64,000 nucleotides of DNA from Cherax quadricarinatus (taxonomy: Eukaryota; Arthropoda; Malacostraca; Decapoda; Parastacidae): NCBI RefSeq assembly GCF_038502225.1, contig NW_027196447.1:1-64000 (forward strand). The letters run 5' to 3'. The translations under genes were made by a program, and so were the position numbers. The notes under the pieces are model-generated. The model saw only the letters and a list, made by a program, of their open reading frames with translations. It had not been told where the DNA came from and did not search any database. Positions within the stretch are counted from its first letter, which is position 1. The number at the start of each line of letters is the position of its first letter. This document shows positions 1-10,609 of the stretch, one piece after another.

Positions 1-1474
1 AATCTTCAGGATGAAGAAGGTTGTAGGATTTTCTGAGGGCTAGTTTGAGACGTCTGGGTTTCGGTGACGGAGTCGTAAAGTGGGTTGATATCCTGTATTC
101 TGAGGTGGTGGTAAAGGTGCAAATAAATGGTAGGTTGGGTAGGATTGTGGAAATGGAGAAAGGTCTGAGACAAGGGTGTCCTTTGTCTCAAATTTTGTTC
201 GCTTGCATACAGCACCCGTTTTATGACATAGTTGAAGGGGAGGGGGGTGTTCAAATGGGGAGGAGATAGGATTCAATGAGGTGGTAGGATATGTAGATGA
301 TATGTAGATGCTTACTAGAAATAGGTTTGTGGGTGGGGGGTGGAATGGGGTTGGAGTTTGGGTGGGAAGTGGCGGACCGGCTAAAAAAATTTGTGGAATT
401 ATATATATGGCTGATGAGCAGGAGGCTCGACGAATGAACTCGGAGTTGGTGGGAGAAAAGGTAGTGAACAGGATACGGAGCCTAAGAGCAGGGGATGTTA
501 CCTTACTACAAACAGCGATTGTCATCAATACATTGGTCTATAGTAAAGTGTGGAGTGTTGCTGTAGTGTATCCTTTAAGGGTGCAGGAGGTAAATGAGAT
601 ACAGAGGCGGGCGTTACGTTATGTTTGGGGTTTTGGGAGGGCGTGGCTCAGTAAAGAGGTGGTAATGTCAAACATACGTAGAGGAGGAGTGGGACTTTTG
701 GCGCTGGAGTCGAGAATAAAGGCACTGTATGTAAAACAGAGGTTTGTGAGGGAGGGGGGGTGAGAGGAGTAAGAGTTGGAAGGGTGGTGAAGGATGCGCG
801 AAGGTGGTGGTGTGGAAAGGACTTACGTGAATGTGAGAATATACTAAGATTGTTGTTAGTGGTTGGAGAGGCAACAAAACTTAGGGTCGGACGGTTGGTG
901 GAGATGAGTGGGAAAACGGAAACCATGCAGGGGGTATCGGTGTACCCCTTGTATGATTGGGGAAAAATATGGAATGATTTCAGAAAGCTTAGGTTATGCC
1001 AAGGGTGAGAGAGTTGGTTTATAGATTTATAATGGGAATTTTAGCTTCAAAGACTGCATTGCGCGTAATGGGATTGGTAAGGGAAGCGACCTGTGATCAT
1101 TGTAATGAACCAGAAACAGCTTTTCACGCTGTTTATTTCTGAGAAGAGTTGGGGGGGGAGGTCGGTTATGGTTAGCAAGAGTTTTCAGATTGTTGGGTGG
1201 GGATAAAGTAGAGATTCTGCGAGCCCTAACTTTTGAGATACGAGGAGTCTCTGAGGACGTGAGACGGGCTATTATGTACGTAGTGGCGGATTTCCTGTTT
1301 TTTTTCTTGGTGAATGAGGGACACGGGGAAGGGATTAGAATTAGAGCAGTTGCAGCAGGTATATATCGCACGGTCTGCAGGAATAAACTCATTTATGGGG
1401 AACAGTGGAAAACTCTTTTTCCGGATTCATACCGCAACATTACAGTCAATGAACTCATTTTTTTGGCAAGCTAA
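1..1474 (+). pseudogene. Decayed L1/Tx1-like non-LTR retrotransposon, 3' half of reverse transcriptase ORF
   Basis: This is a broken coding remnant of a LINE reverse transcriptase that enters from the left edge. Visible pieces, in order and in shifting frames, are: RT residues around LGFG and WVDILYS (45-110), the RT motif GLRQGCPLS (about 162-188), a catalytic-box-like YVDD at 290-301 followed almost at once by a stop, then a thumb/C-terminal stretch (308-763) with TAIVINTLVYSKVW and GGVGLLALESRIKALY. The latter two resemble the C-terminal region of L1/Tx1-type elements. A knuckle-like C-x2-C-x7-H segment at about 1101-1136 should be followed by a last Cys, but that codon reads TGA. The end of the ORF is at 1472-1474. 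There are at least three frame changes, so it cannot encode a working enzyme. Clade placement is by motif likeness only; the RT identity is firm. Confidence 0.75.
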
Positions 1475-3210
1475 TTATATGTAAGGGACTGTTTTCTCTT
1501 TAAGACGGGTCACTTAGTTTTTTGGAGGGGGGGGGGGCGCTTGATGTAAGGTATTCGAGAGAGTTTGTGTGGATTGGAAGGGCATGTAAAGCGTGGTTGT
1601 GTTTGTCATGTATGTTGCGTGTGACAGGTTTTGTAAAGCCCGTTTTTGTATCACTTCACGTTTTGTATTTCAAAAAAGAGTTCTTAAAGGAGAGCTCGAG
1701 TGACGTATCAGGTCTAAAGATGGATAAAACAAAAAATAAAGTGTTTTGGAACGTATGATTATACCAACTACATTGAGTTCATGTAGGGTGTACCCACTAG
1801 TTAATTTTGTGTACTTCATAGTATATATTACGAAAAAAGTGTTGGTTTTAAGAATTTTTTCACATATTGTCTCTCACATAATTATAATTTCCACAGTGTC
1901 ATGTGACACGTCGTTACATATCTAGGTCAGTATTGTTAAATCTGGTATTCATACCGTCATGGTTTTGTCCTGTGTAATGTAAGCCGTAAGTGGTATGATT
2001 ACAGTTGGGCATCTTTGGGTGGTAGAGTTTTAGGGGATGGTTAGGGTAGGTGTTTAAAGGGGAACTTGTACTTGCTAAATACATGTGATATACGGGGGTT
2101 GTGTTTGATGGTTTATAGGAAACTGTGTATTATATATCTGTAAGGGTTATTGTCTAAGAGAAATGTTAACTCAAGTTTTGGAATCCATGTTTGCGTAGTA
2201 ATTATAGCCTCTGAGCATTAATAGCTGATATGTTCTTTTGTCATTTTGTTCTATGTATTGTAAATTATGTATTTACATAGATATGATACAGGTCCGGATA
2301 TCCGCTTATATAGTAGTTATTGTGGTGGGGCGAACAGGGGTTTTATGAGTTATTACTGCAGGTCTTTAGAATCTTTTGTTAGTGGTAGGAGAACCTTTTG
2401 GGCCACAGAGCTCTTATCTCCATTTTCAGTTTTGGAGGTTGTACGGCCTAGGTCGCTTGAAGTGTATATTGCAACAGTCAGAATGTTAATCATGGAATAT
2501 GATGTACTGTGTTTTATGTTTTATTGTTAGGATACCTGTTTGTTAGGGCAGATGTTTTTCTATTTTTAATTTTTATATTTTGTAATATGACGGTTTAAAT
2601 AAAATATAACAAAGTTTGGTGATGTGGCACCAAAACTGTTAAAAAGTATTGTAATAATTGAAGGAATTTTACTGAAAGAAAGAATATAGACAAACATTGT
2701 TTGTGAGAGTGATGTTATAATTTGTGGTGAAGGTGGATAGGCAAGTGTAAACCTTTTGGATACTAACAGAACAACTCCTTTGTGGGTAGTTGTGACTAAG
2801 GTGAGGTAATGCAATTGTGAAAGTGTATATAGACGATGTTAAGGCATTTGTCAGTTAGTATGCAGATACTAACATGGTTAGGTACAAACTGTCTTATCAT
2901 AACATGATACTGCATAAATTTGTTTATTAGTAGTGTTTTCATATCATGTATCTGTATATTGGGGAAAAGTGTTTTAGTTACAAACTAAGTTAAGGGGAAG
3001 AGGGTTGTGCCACAGTTGTGTGGCGGCGAGGGTTTCTAATCCTGCACTTTGCAGGTTTTGAGTGAGTGTCAACAGAGTGTATAGGTTTAGTGTTCTTTGG
3101 ATTGGTGTGGTATAAATTATGTTGATGTTGTAAATTGTGAAAGTTTTAACATTGGTCCATTTGTTGGACAACATTTTTAAGCTTGTGTGCATTTTTGTAT
3201 AGTGTAAGTT
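1475..3210. other. AT-rich stretch without recognisable gene
   Basis: About 1.7 kb of AT-rich sequence downstream of the LINE remnant. It holds an 11-base G run at 1527-1537 and short open frames (1522-1758, 2267-2530) with no recognisable domain or repeat. Because it ends in a poly(A) tract on the same strand as the LINE remnant, it may be that element's 3' untranslated region, but 1.7 kb is long for one and I see no independent support. Confidence 0.4.
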
Positions 3211-3236
3211 AAAAAAAAAAAAAAAAAAAAAAAAAA
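3211..3236 (+). repeat. Poly(A) tract of 26 A
   Basis: An uninterrupted run of 26 A on the plus strand. Its orientation matches the upstream LINE remnant, so it could be the A-tail of that copy or of another retrocopy; no target-site duplication was identified. Confidence 0.85.
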
Positions 3237-3507
3237 CTTCCGAGTTTCCTCTATGGAAGGACAAGTCTTTTGAAGACCCTCTAAATCTAAGTGAGAAAGC
3301 TCAGTAGATTTTCCTTCGGAAAAAAAAACGGATGTATAGGTTTTACCTTAGACTGTGCTCTGGTAAGGACGTTAACTGTGTCCTGTTGTTGAACGGATTC
3401 AGTTACTAGTGAGACTTCGTTAGTTTTTTCTGCCTTCCGGTGTTGATGACTGACTTTCCAATAGAAAGAACGGAAGAAGAGTTTAGGCTACTTCTAGAAT
3501 TAACACC

Positions 3508-3795
3508 ATTGTTATCATTATTACTAGTACTACCATCATCATTACTACTCTATCATTAATATTACTGCCATTATCATTACTACTACTATCATTAATATTA
3601 CTACCGTCATCATTACTATTACTACCATTATCATTACTACTGCTACTACTATCATTACTACTACTACTATAATCATTATTAATACTATTAACATTACTAC
3701 TACTGTTATCATTACTACTACTATTAATATTACTACTACTACTATTATCATTACCACTACTACTATTAACATTACTACTACTACTAATGTTATCA
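3508..3795. repeat. Compound trinucleotide microsatellite (ATT/ACT/ATC)
   Basis: Almost every codon-sized step is ATT, ACT or ATC, for example ATTACTACTACTATTATCA. Because the period is 3, the minus strand reads as an open frame of Ser and Asn runs (3483-3872); that is a low-complexity by-product and not a gene. Confidence 0.9.
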
Positions 3796-3920
3796 GTCTG
3801 TCTGGTAATATCCACCAGGAATCGCATTTTTCCCAACAATTTCAATATAAAAATTCTCTCCAAATCTTGCACTCACATTCATCATGTTTAGTTAATTGTT
3901 TTGTAGAGGAAACTGTCATA

Positions 3921-4440
3921 ACTGGTAACACCTTACTGACAGTCACTGTGGTGTTATATAACTGGTAACACCTTACTGACAGTCACTGAGGTGTTACATA
4001 ACTGGCAACACCTTACTGACAGTCACTGTGGTGTTATATAACTGGTAACACCTTACTGACAGTCACTGTGGTGTTACATAACTGGTAACACCTTACTGAC
4101 AGTCACTGTGGTGTTATATAACTGGTAACACCTTACTGACAGTCACTGTGGTGTTACATAACTGGTAACACCTTACTGTCAGTCACTGAGGTGTTACATA
4201 ACTGGTAACACCTTACTGTCAGTCACTGAGGTGTTACATAACTGGTAACACCTTACTGACAGTCACTGAGGTGTTACATAACTGGTAACACCTTACTGAC
4301 AGTCACTGAGGTGTTACATAACTGGTAACACCTTACTGTCAGTCACTGAGGTGTTACATAACTGGTAACACCTTACTGACAGTCACTGAGGTGTTACATA
4401 ACTGGTAACACCTTACTGACAATCACTCAGGTGTTACATT
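3921..4440. repeat. 40-bp tandem repeat, 13 units, each with a hairpin
   Basis: Units start at 3921 and every 40 bases to 4401, with no insertion or deletion. Each begins ACTGGTAACACCTTACTG and ends in GGTGTTAYATA. TAACACC pairs with GGTGTTA (7 bp); in units reading CACTGAGGTG the stem lengthens to TAACACCT/AGGTGTTA (8 bp). Variation is confined to a few positions (GTG or GAG, TAT or CAT, GAC or GTC). Confidence 0.95.
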
Positions 4441-4837
4441 TACAATAACAGTTATCTGAGAGTTAACAGTTATTCATAAATGGAAGTTTACTACTTTTAA
4501 TTACTATGAGCAGAATAATGTTCAGTTACGACTTGAATTTCGCCTAAACATTAACGTTAAGTATTACTTATAGTATAAACATTAGGATTGAAGAAATAAC
4601 ATTGTGTGCTACACCATTCAAGGTATAATATATGTTAACATTTAAACATCTCAATACATTACATCACAGTATTAATTTTACATTCTAACTGACATTCACA
4701 CAACACAAAACATTAGAACATAACATAGTATGTTAGAGTCGTACTGTCCAGTGTGCACCAGCCACCATCTTAATTATTTTTGTCAAAGGTTCTCATATCT
4801 CCAGCTGATAGTTTTTATTTTCATCCCATAACGTTAA

Positions 4838-4839
<2 letters not shown>
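4441..4839. other. AT-rich spacer, nothing recognised
   Basis: AT-rich sequence between the 40-bp satellite and a (TG)n tract. No RNA gene, repeat or coding frame with a recognisable domain was seen. Confidence 0.5.
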
Positions 4840-4902
<63 letters not shown>

Positions 4903-4919
4903 TGTGTCTGTGTCTGTGT

Positions 4920-4960
<41 letters not shown>

Positions 4961-4963
4961 TCT
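4840..4963. repeat. (TG)n microsatellite with TCTG interruptions
   Basis: Near-pure TG dinucleotide tract broken by a few TGTC steps. The open frames of alternating Cys and Val across it are by-products. A similar (TG)n tract stands in the same place beside the homologous module at 55410. Confidence 0.95.
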
Positions 4964-4964
4964 G

Positions 4965-5500
4965 TATGTATGTGATTACAAGCATATTAGTGTAAGAGGC
5001 GATGAGTGTGTTTTACACGTGTGTGTGCGCGCGCGCGCTCACGTGCATAGTTCTGTGTTTGTATATATGTTGGTGAATCAAGAAGCTGTGTTTGTGAAAA
5101 TGCGCAAATGAGCGTAAAAGTAAGTGTGTGTGTAAGTAAGTTTGTTTAGGTACAGGTACACGAGAAAACAGTTACACAAATTATTATACATAGTAACATA
5201 TGTGTAAATTACCCAGGATAACCCAAAAAAAAGTCAGATAAAGTGACTTATTTCTATTGTGTCTCGTCTTGCAGATACATAAGACAAATAACCAAATAAA
5301 ACTAAAAAAGTTGAACACTTATTACAGTTCTGGTGGAGGTGAACAGACACATTAACACACAAACACTCATCAACACACAATAAAACATTCACAAACACAC
5401 TTAAACTGATGATTAAGTACAGAAACTTATTTTTAATGTAGATGAATCATATTCTATAAATAGAACTCCCAAATTTTCACTGAGTGGCCAGATCTTGGTG
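4965..5500 (+). repeat. Left module of a dispersed modular element, copy 1
   Basis: This block aligns by eye along its length with 55410-55930. Shared landmarks include ATATTAGTGTAAGAGG, GTAACATATGTGTAAATTAC followed by CCAGGATAACC, GAACACTTATTACAGTTCT, AAATAGAACTCCCAAA and CACTGAGTGGCCAGA. More diverged versions lie at about 8930-9170 and, inverted, at about 39680-39790. No coding sequence is apparent. It ends where the imperfect hairpin of the composite element begins. Confidence 0.8.
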
Positions 5501-5527
5501 GCCGAACTGGACGGTAGCTTGGCTGCG

Positions 5528-5644
5528 TCTAGATGACTTACGGTCTAGGCTGTCTTGGTGGGTATAATTACAGGACGCAGATTTCTGTGTGTCCCCTCCT
5601 GTAATTCCACCCACCTGGACAGTCTCTACCGTAGACCAGCTAGA
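5528..5644 (+). repeat. Imperfect hairpin (head of composite element), copy 1
   Basis: Left arm 5528-5575 and right arm 5597-5644 are imperfect reverse complements around a ~21-nt loop. The inner part is the best matched: TTACAGGA at 5568-5575 faces TCCTGTAA at 5597-5604. The same hairpin is found at 9200-9328 and, inverted, at 39513-39655. Confidence 0.8.
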
Positions 5645-5689
5645 CAAGACCTCGTTCTCATCTAGCTAGATCACTGGGGGTGGCTGAGC

Positions 5690-6640
5690 TGACTTCGGGA
5701 TACATAACCTGGGGAAGGCTGAGACTGGAAGATATTCTAAGGGAAGTGAGGAAGGGGAGACATCCGGGGGCCCACGGATGGATTCCTGGACACATGAACC
5801 TGGGAAAGGCGAGGATACCCTGGGGAAGTGGGAAAGGGAGAATATCTGAAGGCGGACAGATAGACTCCTGGACACATGGACCTGGGAAAGGCGAGGATAC
5901 TGGTTGTTGAGGCAAACCTTGGGGAAGTGAGGAAAGGAGAATATCTGAGGGGACACAGATGGACTCCTGGACACATGGACCTGGGAAAGACGAGGATACT
6001 GGTTCTTGAGGCAAACCTTGGGGAAGTGGGAAAGGGAAAACATCTGAAGGCGGACAGATGGACTCCTGGACACATGGACCTGAGAAAGACGAGGATACTG
6101 GTTGTTGAGGCAGACCTTGGGGAAGTGAGGAAAGGAGAATATCTGAGGGGACACAGATGGACTCCTGGACACATGAACCTGGGAAAGGCGAGGATACCTT
6201 GGGGAAGTGGGAAAGGGAGAATATCTGAAGGCGGACAGATGGACTCCTAGACACATGGATCTGGGAAAGACGAGGATACTGGTTGTTGAGGTAGACCTTG
6301 GGGAAGTGAGGAAAGGAGAATATCTGAGGGGACACAGATGGACTCCTGGACTCATGAACCTGGGAAAGGCGAGGATACCTTGGGGAAGTGGGAAAGGGAG
6401 AATATCTGAAGGCGGACAGATGGACTCCTGGACACATGGACCTGAGAAAGACGAGGATACTGGTTGTTGAGGTAGACCTTGGGGAAGTGAGGAAAGGAGA
6501 ATATCTGAGGGGACACAGATGGACTCCTTGACACATGGACCTGGGAAAGAGGAGAATACTGGTTGGAGAAGTGGGGAAGGGAGAATATCTGAAGGGACAC
6601 AGATGAACTCCTGGACACATGGACCTGGGGAAAGCTTCAG
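5690..6640 (+). repeat. Minisatellite of ~82- and ~101-bp units, copy 1
   Basis: Repeated landmarks are CTCCTGGACACATGGACCTG, GGGAAAGGCGAGGATAC and AGGAGAATATCTGA. Two unit lengths alternate, the longer carrying an extra TGGTTGTTGAGG segment. Several long open frames run through it on both strands because the units repeat; they look like coding by-products with no known domain. Confidence 0.9.
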
Positions 6641-6651
6641 AAACACAGTAA

Positions 6652-6752
6652 GTGGGTGGGTGGACCTTAAAGACGAACCACTGGCCTCCACGTGGCAAGG
6701 TCTGGTAACTCAGAAATAACTCTGAGGCTGACAGTGGTCGCAAATAATAATA
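6652..6752 (+). repeat. Right core of composite element plus (AAT)n, copy 1
   Basis: A ~90-bp block with GGACCTTAAAGACGAACCA, CCACGTGGCAAGGTCTGG and CTGACAGTGGTCGC is followed by AATAATAATAAT. It is nearly identical at 9946-10031 and, reversed, at 38170-38260. It contains short inverted repeats: ACCACTG facing CAGTGGT, and in the other copies CTCAGAG facing CTCTGAG. Confidence 0.85.
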
Positions 6753-6998
6753 ATGACAATTTCGATTTCTTATAAACTGACATGTGATTATTTTACATTT
6801 TGGGAGGCATTAAATTTACCTGAAACAAGGAAGCAGATTTTTACCAATTTTCTGATAACGGATGGATATTCTCTCATATACGACACTCCATGCTTTGGGC
6901 TCGACCTGGTTTGTCAGTATATTAAAAAACATAATTTCAAGGAATCAGTACAAGGTCAGATCTTTGGTAGTGTCCTTAAAGTAAACAGAAGGACTTGA
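6753..6998 (+). CDS. Hypothetical ORF, 81 residues, no recognised domain
   Basis: An open frame from ATG at 6753 to a stop at 6996-6998. It starts in the last repeats of the AAT microsatellite, which argues against a real start. The composition is not low-complexity (it contains TRKQIFTNFLITDGYSLIYD), which is the only reason to list it. No signal peptide, transmembrane segment or family motif is seen and no splice structure was worked out. It could be a chance frame or a fragment of an unrecognised mobile element. Confidence 0.15.
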   Translation: MTISISYKLTCDYFTFWEALNLPETRKQIFTNFLITDGYSLIYDTPCFGLDLVCQYIKKHNFKESVQGQIFGSVLKVNRRT

Positions 6999-7478
6999 TT
7001 TTCTTCTCACATCATCTTACATCTTCTCACATTTTCTTTTCACATCTCTGTTTCTAATTATAGTTAATTTTTCTAGTGTTGCCTTTCCACCTGTCAACAA
7101 CTACAAGGTGACCACAGCTTGACTAAGATAACATTATGATTGTAATCCAAGATGGCAATAATGAACAGACCCACTAGATGGATTAAGAAAAATGTGATAT
7201 GAAGATATGAGAGAGCTATGAGTAACCATGTAGAAATAATGTGAAGGACTCTTGAGTAAAAATTTAGCAAGTCTGTGTAAACTCATCAATTACTTGATCT
7301 AAGACAAGATTTTCGTCAGCCAGCAACTAATTCAAGATGGATTTTTCTTTAGAAATTCAAGATGGCTGGAAAACTTTCTTGAGTTTATATTCACATTTAA
7401 TGTCGATTTGGTGAAGAACACGTACTGAACAGACTGATATGGGTTAGAACATTTAATGAACGAGTTGATCAGTGAGTG

Positions 7479-7528
<50 letters not shown>

Positions 7529-7690
7529 GAACACTTATCCAACATTCACATAAAACGCTAAATATTGTTCACACCAGTATAGACACATGTGAGTCCTGCT
7601 TCACATAATGTGGATGGATGGTAATGGATGGTTGGTAATGGATGTTTGGTAGTGGATGGTTGGTAGTGAGTTGTGGTAAGAGACGGCTGA
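6999..7690. other. AT-rich spacer with (GA)n and short imperfect repeats
   Basis: No gene recognised. It contains several CAAGATGG words (7149-7370), a pure (GA)n tract at 7482-7525, and a short GGATGGTTGGTAATGGAT-type repeat at 7610-7680. Confidence 0.6.
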
Positions 7691-8175
7691 TAAGTTGTGA
7701 TGCGCATATTTTGTCTTTACCATCACTTCACTGATCATAATTCTGACATACACTTTACTTGGTCTGGTCAACATTATTATTCCATTATAATTATTACATT
7801 CTTTAAAGTTTTTCCTCTTTTCTTCTTTTATAAACATTATGAACAAAATCATGAACTATTCCAATACTTTATTACAACTGTGTCACACACTTCGATCTTA
7901 ATACATTCTAAATTTCATACTGACTGGCTGACTCTGCTGTCAGCAGAATCAGTCAGTCAGTCAGTATGAAGTCAGGTTGAAGTGTGATACAGTTGTACTA
8001 AAGTGCTGCAATAATTCATGATTGTCTTCATAATGTTTATTAGAGAAGAAAAGGAAAAAAACCTTAAAAAACGTAATAATTATAGCAGAATAAGACTGTT
8101 GAGCAGACCAGGTAAAGTGTGTGTCAGAAATGTGATTGTTAAAGTGATGGTGAAGACAAAATATGCGTAACAAAG
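7690..8175. repeat. Foldback: ~200-bp inverted repeat around a short spacer
   Basis: Sequence from about 7700 to 7900 (landmarks TTTTGTCTTTACCATCACTT, CATTATGAACAAAATCATGA) returns as reverse complement at about 7985-8170. The centre is itself palindromic: TTCATACTGACTGGCTGA faces TCAGTCAGTCAGTATGAA across CTCTGCTGTCAGCAG. A further single copy lies at 40240-40420. Confidence 0.85.
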
Positions 8176-8820
8176 AAGACTGTGAATTCAGAAAGTGAAG
8201 GGAATATGTGGATCATGTGTAAACACTGAAATACATAAGTGAAGAACACTTATGTAAAGGAAAAGCAGCATTTAAGTGGATACGTATACATGGCACTCAT
8301 CCATACACAACAATATCTAAACATTTCACTAAGCCATACACAATAATACATATAAATGACACTCATCCATACACAATAACATGTACACGTGACACTCATA
8401 CACAACACATAAACATTGTACTCATTCATACATAACATGTACACATGACATACATCAACACATAACATGTAAACATGACACCTTTACACAATAACACACA
8501 GGAATTACATTTATTCATATATATTAACATACATAATAACATGTCTTATATATTCTGAATATTGAAGCACATAAATATTTCTGTATTTCCATTACATAGT
8601 CTCTACTGTATTGTTTAATTTTAACCGCCATGTGGACGAGTACAGGAATGTCTATGAGAATGTTGTCACATGTATGTGCGCATGAGTGTTCATGGCAGGG
8701 GTTCCGGGTGAGGTGTGTGTGTGTGTATGTATGTGTGACCTCATATATGTCAAAGTGAGAAGAGAGAATTGTGTACATTGTTGTTTACATGTGTGCGTAT
8801 TTGTAATACCTGGGATTGTG
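8176..8820. other. No gene; imperfect CATACACA-type repeats
   Basis: 8250-8480 holds loosely repeated words such as CACTCATCCATACACA and ACATGTACACATGACA. A short (GT)n run lies at about 8714-8726. 8176-8280 matches the reverse complement of about 40130-40240. No coding domain recognised. Confidence 0.5.
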
Positions 8821-8929
8821 TGTGTGTGTTATACATACAAGTGTATGTATAATGGTAATGCGTAAGGTGCGTGTGTTGAAACGTATAAATGTACGCGAAA
8901 ACACTTATATACGTGTATATTTGTCGGCT

Positions 8930-9170
8930 TATTAGCCTTTGAGTGTAAAATGCAAAAGATGAATAAATAAATAAAAATGAAAAGAGTGTAATGGTGGACA
9001 GTTTTAATGGAGTTAGACAAGGTCTTCAACACTTGGCAATTAATTTATATTAAATAAAACTCTCACAAATACTTTTAAACTGCAAAATAAGTAAAAAACA
9101 AACTTGTACTTAGTATAAATTCATAGTGTAATATAAAAGGATTTCCAAAATTGTTATTAATTAGCCCCTC
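8930..9170 (+). repeat. Left module of composite element, copy 2 (diverged)
   Basis: AATAAAACTCTCACAAATAC and AAACTGCAAAATAAGTA match the corresponding part of copy 1 at about 5380-5420. The end of the block matches the inverted sequence at 39680-39790, including TATAAATTCATAGTGTAATA read in reverse complement. Confidence 0.65.
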
Positions 9171-9199
9171 CGAGATGGCCGAGCTGTGAGCGAGCTTCG

Positions 9200-9328
9200 T
9201 CTCGTCCAGCTGACCTACGGTTCCAGGCTGTCTTGGTGGATGTTATTACTGGACGCAGTTTTCTGTGTGTCCCCTCCAGTAATTCCACACACCTGGACAG
9301 TCTGTACCGTAGACCAGATAGACAAGAC
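9200..9328 (+). repeat. Imperfect hairpin (head of composite element), copy 2
   Basis: Arms 9200-9253 and 9275-9328 pair imperfectly around a 21-nt loop containing CGCAGTTTTCTGTGTG. The inner stem TTACTGGA/TCCAGTAA is intact. Confidence 0.8.
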
Positions 9329-9399
9329 CAATTTCCACCCAGCAAATTCACTGGGGGTAGCAACCGCTGACTCTGGGGATGTGGGGAAGGGAGTCCACT

Positions 9400-9945
9400 C
9401 AGTGACACAAGTGGATTCCTGGAGACACTGATCCGGGGAAGGCACCGCCGACCTCAGGTAAGTGGGGAAGGGGAAACATCCGGGAGCGAACGGATGGATT
9501 CCTGGATACATGAGCTTGGGGAAGGTTGTAGTTGAGGCTGACCTTAGGTAAGTGGGGAAGGGGAGACATCCGGGAGCGAACGGATGGATTCCTGGATACA
9601 TAAACCTGGGAAAGGCATGAATACCAAGCAGTTGAGGCTGACCTTGGGTAAGTGGTGAAAGGAAGACATCTGGCGGTAGACGGATGGATTCCTGGATACA
9701 TGAACCTGGGGATGGCAAGAATACAGGTTGGTAAGGCTGACTTTGGGGAAGTGTGGAAGGGAAAACATCCGGAGGCGGACGGTTGGATTCCTGGACACAT
9801 GAACCTGGGGAAGGCTGAGGCTGGAAGGCAAAGGGAGAGAGACAGGCGATGCTGACCTTAGGGAAGTGAAGAAGGGGAAACATCCGGGGGCCCACGGATG
9901 AATTCCTGGACACATAAACCTGGGAAAGGCAAGGAGGGGGGGTGG
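9400..9945 (+). repeat. Minisatellite of composite element, copy 2
   Basis: Units of about 80-100 bp with GGATTCCTGGATACATGA, GGGGAAGG and GACATCCGGGAGCGAACGG. They are the same family as at 5690-6640 but fewer and more diverged. The minus-strand open frames across them carry no known domain. Confidence 0.85.
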
Positions 9946-10070
9946 ACCTTAAAGACGAACCACTGGCCTCCACGTGGCAAGGTCTGGTAACTCAGAGATA
10001 ACTCTGAGGCTGACAGTGGTCGCAAATAATAATTTTTCTTTTATTTATTTATTTATTTATTTATTTATTG
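9941..10070 (+). repeat. Right core of composite element plus AT microsatellite, copy 2
   Basis: GGACCTTAAAGACGAACCA, CCACGTGGCAAGG and CTGACAGTGGTCGC are present as in copies 1 and 3, followed by AAATAATAAT and an (ATTT)n run to about 10068. Confidence 0.85.
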
Positions 10071-10071
10071 T

Positions 10072-10495
10072 TGCGAATATTGTGTTATTCGCACTTCAGC
10101 CTCCCTGACAGTAGTTAAGATGGTGTTATTCCCACTCCAACCTTCGTGACAGTAGTCACAGTGGTGTTATTCTCACTCCAGCCTCCGTGACAGTAGTCAC
10201 GGTGGTGTTATTCCCACTCCACCTCCTTGACAGTAGTCACCGTTGTGTTATTCTCACTTCAGCCTCTGTGACAGTAATCATGGTGGTGTTATTCCCACTC
10301 CAGCCTCCCTAACAGTAGTTATGGTGGTGTTATTCCCACTTCAGCCTCCCTGGCAGTAGTTACGGTGATGTTATTTCCACTACAGCCTCCCTGACAGTAC
10401 TCATAGTGGTGTTATTCCCACTCCAGCCTCCCTGACAGTAGTCACGGTGGTGTGATTCCCAATCCAGCTTCCCTGATGGAGTCATGGTGGTGTTG
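10072..10495 (+). repeat. ~41-bp tandem repeat with hairpin unit
   Basis: About ten units containing GGTGTTATTCCCACTCCAGC and CTGACAGTAGTCAC. Some units carry a perfect CCGTGAC-AGTA-GTCACGG hairpin (7-bp stem, 4-nt loop); others have one or two mismatches. The same family is inverted at 37915-38075. Confidence 0.9.
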
Positions 10496-10609
10496 TTATT
10501 TAAGTTTATTCACCAGCAGTGTTGTTCATATTGTTCATTATTGGACTCACCAGAATTAGATTAAAACAACTTGATCAATTTCAGTCGCTCCAGTAATCTG
10601 TGTTAATGT

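Noticed and set aside
3483..3872. Ser/Asn-rich minus-strand frame that could be a prion-like protein
   Set aside because: A trinucleotide microsatellite read in frame; the neighbouring frame is equally open with Val/Ile/Met.
3921..4440. CRISPR-like array of hairpin repeats
   Set aside because: Units are contiguous with no unique spacers, and the genome is eukaryotic.
5658..6743. Minus-strand 361- and 341-residue frames with repeated Pro/Ser-rich segments, and the similar plus-strand frames at 38173-39690
   Set aside because: They follow minisatellite units in several frames at once, include the non-coding right core, and contain no recognisable domain.
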